Assembly (NCBI RefSeq): GCF_024713945.1
Contig: NC_134681.1
Coordinates: 4,007,501-4,071,500, forward strand
Reading direction: 5' to 3'
Length of the DNA: 64,000 bases
Source: Dermatophagoides farinae
Lineage: Eukaryota; Arthropoda; Arachnida; Sarcoptiformes; Pyroglyphidae
Below the pieces are notes generated by a model. It had not been told where the DNA came from and did no database searches. It worked only from the letters and a program-made list of their open reading frames with translations. Both the position numbers and the translations under genes were made by a program. Shown here in pieces: positions 1 through 18,969 of this stretch (position 1 is the stretch's first letter; each line of letters starts with the position of its first letter).

Positions 1-10108
<10,108 letters not shown>

Positions 10109-11450
10109 ATGATGGTGATGAGAAAGAAAAATTTCAATTCAATCATCATCAATGATCAACAGCAACAACAACAACATATTGATCATAAAATATTGATAAT
10201 GATGATCAATAAACAACATCAGCAACAGCAGCAGCAACAACAACAGCATTATGATCGTTGGCGTGAAAAATATAAAAAACCAATAAAAATCAATGAATAT
10301 GATGATAATGATATGAATTCATTAAGAAGAATAGAAAATATTGCCAAAATCAATAAAATGGCCAATAATCATCAAATATCAAATAATTCTGTGATAATTA
10401 ATAATAATAAATGTTTTTATAATACATGTGATGATGATAATCATAGATGGACAATGTTGAAAAGAAGATATGATAATAATGATCTCTATAATGGTGATGA
10501 TGATGATGGCCATGGCCATGATAATGCCATGATGATTATGTTTGAAAAAAGGCCTAAAAACAACAATGATGACCATCATCATCATTCTTATCAACAACAA
10601 CAGAAACATTGTTGTTTTTATAATAGAAAAAGATTTAAACATCAAAATAGTCGATTATCATTATCATTATCACCATCATCTTTATTATCAGTGATCATAT
10701 CAATATTGATGATGATGATTATAATATTGACAACAATTGGTGATTGTCGTCATTATATAGCACCAGGTCCATGTACTTGGACACATGTTATGATGTCCAA
10801 TAATAATCAACAATTATCTCGTGATAGCCGTCTTAAGTCATCATCAGCATCATTATCAACCCTTTCATCATCATCATCATCATCATCAACATTGACAATG
10901 AATGAGCTGAGTCATCATCATAATCATCATTCATCTTCATCATTATCATCATCAACATCGGAAACATTATCATCATCAAATGATTTTGATGTTTCATTAC
11001 GTTGTTCTGTACCAATATTAACGCCTTATACATTGAATATATCACTTATTGATCCAATACATACTGTACGTTTAATGATTCAATGTTTTGGTACAAATAA
11101 TGGTATTGGTGGTGGTAGTAATGTTGGTGTCAATAGTGAAGGTATACATCATCTTCAACCAATATTTCAATTTGATGATCCACATTCATCATCGATCAAT
11201 AGACAATCGATATTTCCACAACAGCAACAATCATTATATCAACGTTCAACATTATTACGCACTAGTAATATTGGTCATCATCATCAACAACAACCATTTG
11301 AACATTTACATTCATTACAATCATTACAGATTGATGATTGTCTATTCGATCGTATACCAACCGATACATTTCGTGGCCTATCATCATTGAAAAATCTCAC
11401 GATTCGTCGTGCATCATCATCATCAACGTCAACAAGCAACATTCATGATG

Positions 11451-11498
<48 letters not shown>

Positions 11499-12406
11499 GT
11501 GATCAATCATCATCATCAAGATTAAATGATGAAAGTCTTTTAGTTGAACCGTATTCATTTCGTCATGTTGAATCAACGGTTGAACATTTAGATTTAAGCC
11601 AAAATCATATTGAATCATTACCAAATGATTTATTCTGTCCATTTTTAACATTACATACATTGAATCTATCATATAATCATTTGATAAATTTAGCCAGTTT
11701 TGGTCTTATAGATCCAGCAACTGGACGTCTTTGTTTACAAGAATTACATCATTTAGATTTATCTAATAACCGATTGGAATTTGTACCAGAAACAAGTGGT
11801 GTGGCTGCATTGAAAAATCTACAACATTTAAATCTATCTGCTAATCATATAACGGAGATTACTGAATTAGCTTTTTCTGCATTACGTCGTTTACATGTAT
11901 TGGATTTATCTGGAAATCGTTTACGTACATTACCTGGTCGTATGTTTCGTGATTCGGATGAATTGCGTGAATTACATTTAGCAAATAATGGCCTTATTGA
12001 ATTGCCAATCGGTCTATTTCAAGGCCTTTCAAAATTACAAGTATTAAATGTTGCCGGCAATCAAATAACATCGGATACATTGACATCAGATACATTTGCC
12101 GATCTAATACGTGTTATTGTATTGGATATTTCTGGTAACAATCTACGACGTTTACCAGCATCAACATTTCAGAATCAATATTCATTACAAGTGCTTTCAT
12201 TAGAATATAATGAATTGGAAACAATTGACGAAGGAGCCTTTTCAACATTATATAATCTACATAAACTTAAATTGGCTGGAAATCGTTTTCGTCATCTACC
12301 GGAATCAATATTATCCGGATTATTTGTATTACAGCAGCTATTATTATCACATAATCAATTGGAACATGTGCATGAAGATGCATTTAAAAATTGTAGCAAT
12401 TTACAG
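10109..12406 (+). CDS. Tollo: Toll receptor (Toll-6/7/8/18w type), coding exon 1: N-terminus, signal segment, first leucine-rich repeats
   Basis: First coding exon of a single-pass Toll receptor, residues 1-766 of about 2240. The frame opens after a stop at 10076, and 10109 is the first ATG. Residues 1-185 are low-complexity (Gln, Asn, Asp, His, Met). A hydrophobic segment at about 192-210, ending just before Asp-Cys, looks like a signal peptide, so the true start may be downstream or the leader may be unusual. Ser-rich and Asn-rich stretches follow, then typical extracellular leucine-rich repeats from about residue 390 (LDLSQNHIESLP, LDLSNNRLEFVP, LDLSGNRLRTLP and similar). The exon ends in phase 0 at a GT donor at 12407, splitting one repeat. 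The Tollo, Toll-6, Toll-7 and 18-wheeler paralogs cannot be separated by eye. Confidence 0.9.
11453..11497 (+). repeat. (AAT)15 microsatellite inside Toll exon 1
   Basis: A pure AAT run read in frame as 15 consecutive Asn residues, within a Ser/Asn/Asp-rich insertion between the first leucine-rich repeat and the next ones. Pure trinucleotide runs in coding DNA tend to vary in length between individuals. Confidence 0.95.
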
Positions 12407-12831
12407 GTTAGTTATTGGATTTTTGTTTGATATTTTTTTTTCTTCTCATTTATTTTCAATAATGCAAATGAGATGCATGAACCAGTAATGCCTTTCACAT
12501 ATACATACACACATACACAAACAAAAACACACATTGGCTTGTGTCACATGATGATAATGATGGCGAATTCTAATTAATTAATCTTAATTATAATTAATTG
12601 GTTTTTTTTTCTTCATTCAACAAATCACATTGCACATTACACACACACATTATATACAGAGGCATCAAATGTGTCGATTTCGCCATATGTGAGAAAAAAA
12701 AAGAAAGAAAAAAAATCTCAATTTTCGCAATATTAACATTATGCATTTCATTAATTTTTTTTCTTTTTCTTTCTTTTTTTTTTGTTTCATTTTTTTTCCA
12801 CATCGACAATGAATATATTCTTCATGTATAG
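12407..12831 (+). other. Intron of the Toll gene (425 bp)
   Basis: GT at 12407-12408 and AG at 12830-12831 bound an A/T-rich stretch with stops in the Toll frame. Removing it joins the phase-0 end of exon 1 to the leucine-rich motif NLDLSANRLTTIP and restores the repeat, which supports the boundaries. Short open frames on both strands inside it are not convincing as genes. Confidence 0.9.
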
Positions 12832-15800
12832 AATCTTGATTTATCTGCCAATCGTTTGACAACAATTCCCATGGCATTACGTTCATTGAATAAATTGAAT
12901 CAATTGAATCTTTCGGGAAATAAATTCACAACATGGACCGATTCAACGGCATTGATTGGTACGAAAATTAAAAAATTAGATCTAAGCGATAATTATCTGG
13001 TCAATATAACCAGAAATGCATTACGACCGATTATGTCTACATTACAACAATTATATCTTGGCGGTAATCGTCTACGGCAATTGGATAAAGATACATTCAT
13101 TGATCTACGTCAATCGTTACGTGTATTACGTTTAGATCGTAATGAATTCAATGATATTATTTCGGCTACAACATTTGCAACGATAAAACAATTGGAACGT
13201 TTACAAATATTTAATATTAGTCAGAACAAAATTCAACGTTTTGATTATTCAATCATACCAAATGGTCTAATTGTATTGGATATATCGGCAAATCGTTTAG
13301 AAACATTGGGCAATTATTTTGAACGTGATTTACAATTACGTTTAGAACAATTAGATGTTAATGGTAATCAATTGAAAGAAATCCAAGCAACATCCATACC
13401 AAATTCAATACGTGTACTGAATTTACGGCAAAATCGTTTGGAAAAAATTGATCAATTTGCATTTGTTGCCAAACATAATATCACCTTTGTTGATTTGCGT
13501 AATAATTCTTTACGCCGTATTGATAATAATGCATTCCGTTTGGGTGTCCAAAGACCAACAAATGGTTATTTTCAATTTGGATCATCCACATCATTACCGT
13601 TATCGATTTCACAAATAACCAGTATTGATAAAGATGATGAACAAGAATCAACCAATGAAAATATGATGAACGTTAAAAATCTACCATCACCAATATTTTT
13701 AATATCCAGTAATCCATATTATTGTGATTGTACTATGGAATGGTTACAACGTGTTAATCAATTAGTTGGTGGTGTAACCGGTTCTGGTACTATTTCAACA
13801 TATCCAAGAATTGGTGATCTTGATCAAGTGGAATGTGAATTACCATTTTCACGTCAATCATTGTTATTGTCTATTAATAATAAATCAACAACAACAACAA
13901 CAAATGACCAACAACAACAACAATCGTCACAAGCAGCCACAATAACAAAAACGACAACATTGTCAAATAATTTAAAATCAAATAATTTTGTACCATTATT
14001 ACAAGCAAATTCATCAAATTTCTTATGCCGTTATCGTTCACATTGTTTTGCATTATGTCATTGTTGTGAATTTGATGCATGTGATTGTGAAATGATGTGT
14101 CCAGAGAATTGTACCTGTTATTATGATCAAACATGGAATACGAATATTGTCGATTGTAGTGGTGGCCGTTATCGTCAGGTACCATTACGTATACCGATGG
14201 ATGTAACATCATTATATCTAGATGGTAATCATCTACAATCATTGAATGCACATACATTTATTGGCCGTAAAAATTTACGCATATTACATTTGAATCATTC
14301 AATGGTTGAGACCATTTCAAATCGTAGTTTTAATGGTTTAGTTTATCTGGAAGAATTACATCTTGAAAATAATCTACTGACAGCATTATATGGTTATGAA
14401 TTTGAAAGTTTACATTATTTAACAACATTGAATCTACAAAATAATCGTCTGTCATTTATTAATGATAAAACATTTCATCCATTACGTTCATTACAAACAT
14501 TACGTATTGATCATAATCATTTACAAACATTTGGTCAATGGTTTGTTATGGACACTAATGCAGCATCGATGACAATAGCGGCCAATACACCACATTCACA
14601 TCATCATATTCTTCATCATCATCATCATCAGAATAAATTATCCATACGTATAGGTGAAAATCCATGGTCATGTCAATGTTCATCATTGGCAATAATGTAT
14701 GAAACATTATGGCAATTAAGACAACGAATATCGGTTGCTGATTATCAAGAAATACGTTGCCAACCAAATGGTTCAACATTATTCGTAGGTGGCGCAGCTA
14801 ATCATCTGATTGATAAATGTAATCTTACCAGACAATATTATCTAATGTTGAATACACCAACAACATCTATTAGTTCATTGAATCCATTGATTGAACAATC
14901 ATCATCATCTATAAATCAACATCAAGATTATTATCCGGCAACAGCCAAACCACCAACACCAGATCCATCAGCAGAACAGCCACCATCACAACAATCAACA
15001 CAATCACCACATCAATCATCAGTACCTGGTTTATATCCACAGAATGCAAATAATTTTGATTCAATTTATCATCATCAATCAAGACCAATGAATCCGATTA
15101 CGAACAACAACAACAACAACAACAATAATAATAATAATAATGATAATTCTCGTGTATCGATGCCAATCATTCCAAATGTAAATGATGATGAAAATGATCC
15201 AGATCTCACATATCAACCAATAGATTTATTGGGTGGTATACGACCAAAATTGCTGCCATCACCAGTAATGCCACCACCACCACCATTACAGAATCATTCT
15301 TCATATTGGCCATCTGGTTCACATTTTTCTATACCATCATCATCGTCGCCGTCATCGTCATCGATGCCATTCAATTCATCATCATGGTTTTGGATCATAT
15401 TATTACCATCGATATTGTTGATATTATGTATGTCTATTTTTCTTACAATTCGTTTTAAACAAGATATACAATTATGGTTCTATGGCCGTTATGGTATACG
15501 TTTATTTGAGTCCGGTTTCTGTTTCGGTTCTAATGATAGTTCATCCGGTTCATCGGGTTCCGGTTCAGTTGGTTCCTCAAGATCACGTAGACGTGCCGGC
15601 CGTAATGGATTTAATGATACTTATGTTCGTGATAGTGAAAAATTATTCGATGCATTTGTCATCTATGCACGACAAGATGAATCGTTTGTTGCACAACAAT
15701 TGGCAGCTGAATTAGAATGTGGTTATCCACCATATCGTTTATGTTTACGTTATCGTGATTTACCAGCTCCGACAAATGTTGATTCATTAACAGCATCACC

Positions 15801-17256
15801 AGGTTCCGGCACAACAATGGGTGTAATGACAACAAAAGATCATGGCTATGCATTTGATGCTGTTACACAAGCAATTGAATGTTCACGAAGAACATTAGTC
15901 GTTATTTCTGAACAATTTTTACAATCTGAATGGTGTAAATTTGAATTGAAAGCAGCACATCAAGAAACATTGACCAGTTGTAAAACACATCGATTAATTG
16001 TAGTGGTTGTACCAACACAAACACAGCAGCAACAACAACAACAACAACATCTTCATCAACAACAACAACCATTAGTCAGTTCACCGATGACATCGCCAAC
16101 ATTATCATCACAAATGCCAATGAATAATAATAATAATAATAATAATAATTCACCAGCCAAACAGGCAGAATCATTATTACAACGTTTAGATTCAGAAACA
16201 AAAACCTGTATACGTGGTGTAACAATATTAACATGGCAAGAACGTCGTTTTTGGGAAAAATTACGTTTTGCAATGCCAGCTAATTCTACGATTGGTGGTG
16301 CTGCTGGTAGCGGAAATGGTGGCAGTGGATCATCATCAGGCGTAATTGGATCAATGAGTGGTGCACTTGGATCATTAACATTTGGTAATAATAATAATAA
16401 TAATAATTCCACCATTGGTAGACATCAATCAAATCATCATGGACCTGTTGTTGATAATTTAAAAGGACGTACATCAACAGTTGTTGTTACAAATTGTGGT
16501 GGTATTGGTGGCGGCGCTAGTGGTGGCTATCCAACATTAGCACCATCATCATTAAGTTCATCATCATCATTGGCACGTAGTTCAGTTTTATATGATTCAA
16601 CGATAATGTCCAATAATAATCAACATCAACAACAGCAGCCAATATATCAACATCATTATCATTATGCACAATTGCCACCATCAATGACAACAAATCAATC
16701 TGATCGATCAATTAATCAATCAACAATGTCATTACATAAATTGGGCAAAACAAATAATAATAATAATAATGATAATAATAATCAATCAAGCCCTATTGTA
16801 AGGAATCCATTTAGTACAAAACCATTACCACCACCACCAAATCAGCCATTACCACCATTACCATTGGTAAATAATAATTCAACAACAGCATCGACAACAA
16901 CAACAACATCAGCATATAATTCTTCATTACAAAGTCCAATACTTCATTCACAAAATCAACATCCACATCATTATCATCAACAATCATCAATTGATCATCA
17001 TAATAATAATCAGCAGCTACAGCAACAACAACAGGCACCACCACCATATGTAGAATATACTAATCAACAACAGCAGCAGCAGCAACAATCAATTATAATG
17101 GATCATCATTTACAGCAACAATTTATTATTGAATCAAATCCAGATAGTACAAATCATCATCATCAACAACAACAACAAACAATGTTGAATCTACATGGTA
17201 GACGTCCACAGCAACAATCATATTATATGACACATCGTACAAGGGCACCATTATAA
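12832..17256 (+). CDS. Tollo: Toll receptor (Toll-6/7/8/18w type), coding exon 2: ectodomain, membrane segment, TIR domain, tail
   Basis: Residues 767-2240, ending at TAA 17254-17256. Leucine-rich repeats continue to about residue 1010. A Cys-rich flank starts with YCDC (Cys1064, Cys1066), and a dense cluster around 1170-1203 (HCFALCHCCEFDACDCEMMC, then CPENCTC) is closely like Drosophila Tollo/18-wheeler and marks the long, multiple-cysteine-cluster Tolls. A second repeat block follows, then a C-terminal flank (NPWSCQC, near 1380), a Pro/Ser/Asn-rich stalk, a membrane segment at about 1618-1641 and a TIR domain at 1703-1915. TIR boxes are visible: KLFDAFVIYARQDE, RYRDLP, FWEKLRFAMP. The TIR spans about 213 residues against the usual 140-150, because of insertions at 1745-1770 and 1828-1884. 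A tail of about 325 Gln/Asn/His/Pro/Gly-rich residues follows. Expected role: cell-surface receptor in epithelial patterning or immunity. Confidence 0.95.
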   Translation, partial: NLDLSANRLTTIPMALRSLNKLNQLNLSGNKFTTWTDSTALIGTKIKKLDLSDNYLVNITRNALRPIMSTLQQLYLGGNRLRQLDKDTFIDLRQSLRVLRLDRNEFNDIISATTFATIKQLERLQIFNISQNKIQRFDYSIIPNGLIVLDISANRLETLGNYFERDLQLRLEQLDVNGNQLKEIQATSIPNSIRVLNLRQNRLEKIDQFAFVAKHNITFVDLRNNSLRRIDNNAFRLGVQRPTNGYFQFGSSTSLPLSISQITSIDKDDEQESTNENMMNVKNLPSPIFLISSNPYYCDCTMEWLQRVNQLVGGVTGSGTISTYPRIGDLDQVECELPFSRQSLLLSINNKSTTTTTNDQQQQQSSQAATITKTTTLSNNLKSNNFVPLLQANSSNFLCRYRSHCFALCHCCEFDACDCEMMCPENCTCYYDQTWNTNIVDCSGGRYRQVPLRIPMDVTSLYLDGNHLQSLNAHTFIGRKNLRILHLNHSMVETISNRSFNGLVYLEELHLENNLLTALYGYEFESLHYLTTLNLQNNRLSFINDKTFHPLRSLQTLRIDHNHLQTFGQWFVMDTNAASMTIAANTPHSHHHILHHHHHQNKLSIRIGENPWSCQCSSLAIMYETLWQLRQRISVADYQEIRCQPNGSTLFVGGAANHLIDKCNLTRQYYLMLNTPTTSISSLNPLIEQSSSSINQHQDYYPATAKPPTPDPSAEQPPSQQSTQSPHQSSVPGLYPQNANNFDSIYHHQSRPMNPITNNNNNNNNNNNNNDNSRVSMPIIPNVNDDENDPDLTYQPIDLLGGIRPKLLPSPVMPPPPPLQNHSSYWPSGSHFSIPSSSSPSSSSMPFNSSSWFWIILLPSILLILCMSIFLTIRFKQDIQLWFYGRYGIRLFESGFCFGSNDSSSGSSGSGSVGSSRSRRRAGRNGFNDTYVRDSEKLFDAFVIYARQDESFVAQQLAAELECGYPPYRLCLRYRDLPAPTNVDSLTASPGSGTTMGVMTTKDHGYAFDAVTQAIECSRRTLVVISEQFLQSEWCKFELKAAHQETLTSCKTHRLIVVVVPTQTQQQQQQQQHLHQQQQPLVSSPMTSPTLSSQMPMNNNNNNNNNSPAKQAESLLQRLDSETKTCIRGVTILTWQERRFWEKLRFAMPANSTIGGAAGSGNGGSGSSSGVIGSMSGALGSLTFGNNNNNNNSTIGRHQSNHHGPVVDNLKGRTSTVVVTNCGGIGGGASGGYPTLAPSSLSSSSSLARSSVLYDSTIMSNNNQHQQQQPIYQHHYHYAQLPPSMTTNQSDRSINQSTMSLHKLGKTNNNNNNDNNNQSSPIVRNPFSTKPLPPPPNQPLPPLPLVNNNSTTASTTTTTSAYNSSLQSPILHSQNQHPHHYHQQSSIDHHNNNQQLQQQQQAPPPYVEYTNQQQQQQQQSIIMDHHLQQQFIIESNPDSTNHHHQQQQQTMLNLHGRRPQQQSYYMTHRTRAPL

Positions 17257-18270
17257 TATCTTTGCAAATTTTGTAAATAATTTTATTTTTTCTTGTAATT
17301 TTTTTCTTTCAATTTTTTCTGTTTTTTTTTTGTTCTTGCCACTTCCATTTTTTTTTCACACAAGCCACAAACAAACATTTTTATGAATTTATGAATATCA
17401 TTTTCTTTGGCCTTTTTTTTGTAATAATAATTGTAATAATTGTAATAATTATCATTGTGAATTGATTTCTGTGAACATCATCATCATCATTATTATGATT
17501 TTAAACAAACAAACAAACAAAACAAAACGAAAAAAACATTGAGATTTTTTTTTCTTGTAATTTGTAATATTTTAATTAAGAAATATAATATGATTATTAT
17601 ATGTGTATGTGAAAAATAAAAAATAAGAAAATTTTATTCTTTATATATTAAAATTGAATCGATGTGAACAAAATCAAAATCAAAAAACAGAAAAAAAGCA
17701 TCCACTAGGTCACCATTAATTTGAAAATTCATTGATGTATTGCTGATATAGGCGAAAAAGCAGCAAACACACACACACACAGACACATGGAGCAGTGAAT
17801 GTAGTGAAGTGAAAAAAAACGCTGATGATGATGATGATAAATGATTGATTGATTGATTGATCGGATGAGTTTGAAATGAAATGAAATTTATATGAATGAT
17901 GATGATGATGTTTGATTTGATGAATATAAGAAAACAAAAACGAAAGCATTTTTCAATTACAAATTTTTTAGTTAAATGAATTTCAAAATTGGTGAAAAAA
18001 AAGGAAAAAATCAATGGCCAACGAACCGGTGAGATGGAAAAAAAAGCAGATTTTTTTTATCGTTTTGTTTTGTTTTTTTTCAAATTTAAACATGAGCAAT
18101 GAAAAGAAGAAAAAGTTCAAATTTTTGTTGTCATCAACCATATAGCAAAGAGTATTTGTCGTCGTCGTCATTATCATCATCATCATCATCATCTATTCAA
18201 TGGTCATAAACACACACAGACACACACACTAAAAAAAAGTTGTAATGAGTGTGTGTGTTTCGTGTATATG
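17257..18270. other. Convergent intergenic region between Toll and the chitin-binding gene
   Basis: Both neighbouring genes end here, the Toll gene at 17256 and the chitin-binding gene at 18271 on the other strand. The sequence is A/T-rich with T runs and short ATC/TGA repeats, and probably consists of the two 3' untranslated regions. I see no coding region in it. Confidence 0.7.
17615..17620 (+). terminator. Likely polyadenylation signal of the Toll gene
   Basis: An AATAAA hexamer about 360 bp after the Toll stop codon. A/T-rich DNA contains this hexamer by chance, so the call rests on position. A complementary TTTATT at 17633-17638 could serve the opposite gene. Confidence 0.4.
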
Positions 18271-18969
18271 TTAACAAGCAACATTATACCACCAATCACA
18301 AACACCATTTTTGGAATTAAAAACAGTACCAATTGGACAAAGAAATGAATGCATTTGGCCATTTTGACAAATATGCCATACTTGACAACCGGTTTCTTCA
18401 TCAGCATAAACACCATCGGATCTTTTATCACCACATTCAAATGATGTTTTCGGTATTGTACTCAATGATGCTTTTGTTGATTGATGTTGATGATGCATTA
18501 ATGTTGCACCGGCAATACCTATTGGTTTACGTGATTTTGTTGATTTTTTCGGCAATTTATCATTATCATTTCTTGATGATGGTTGCTGTTGTTGTTGATG
18601 ATTACGATGACGGCCAGTTGATGATGGTATTAATGAATTATGATTCTGATGGCTATTAATTGTTTCCGATGTTTCAATCATATCATCATATCGTTGTTGT
18701 TGTTGTTGTCCATCATTGTAATTGATATTATCATCTTCATCTGAATAATCATCATCATTATCATCAATATTTGGATGATTTTTACCAGTCAATTTATTAT
18801 TACGTAATGTTTGTTGAATTCTAATCGTTGATGAGTGGTCCCAATTCATTCGATTTGATAATGTTGATGATTGATGATTATTATTATTACGACGACGTTG
18901 TGATTTTTTTGATTTTTGACGTTTTCTCATTGTATTGTTTTGACGATTTCTTGTACGTCGTGTTTTATT
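18271..18969 (-). CDS. CPAP1-like chitin-binding protein, last exon with the CBM14 domain
   Basis: Terminal exon, residues 877-1108 of the predicted protein, stop TAA at 18273-18271. Residues up to about 1050 are basic and then Asn/Gln/Asp/His-rich linker. The end is a single peritrophin-A (CBM14) chitin-binding domain with cysteines at 1055, 1071, 1077, 1087, 1100 and 1108, spacing C-x15-C-x5-C-x9-C-x12-C-x7-C. The motifs GVYADEETGCQVWHIC, SFLCPIGTVFN and CDWWYNVAC are typical of arthropod CPAP1 cuticle proteins, and the chain stops at the sixth cysteine. The likely role is binding chitin in cuticle or tracheal matrix outside the cell. The acceptor AG at 18971-18970 is the first AG after a CTAAT-like branch site and a T-rich tract, and gives phase 0, matching the upstream donor. 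An ATG at 18930 is in frame, but a start there would leave no signal peptide. Confidence 0.85.
   Translation of the reverse strand, partial: NKTRRTRNRQNNTMRKRQKSKKSQRRRNNNNHQSSTLSNRMNWDHSSTIRIQQTLRNNKLTGKNHPNIDDNDDDYSDEDDNINYNDGQQQQQRYDDMIETSETINSHQNHNSLIPSSTGRHRNHQQQQQPSSRNDNDKLPKKSTKSRKPIGIAGATLMHHQHQSTKASLSTIPKTSFECGDKRSDGVYADEETGCQVWHICQNGQMHSFLCPIGTVFNSKNGVCDWWYNVAC

Noticed and set aside
10379-11672. Minus-strand and other-frame open frames of 70-100 codons across the Toll exon
   Set aside because: They are shadows of the Toll coding sequence: translations of ATC/TGA and CAA repeats in other frames, with no domain or splice support.
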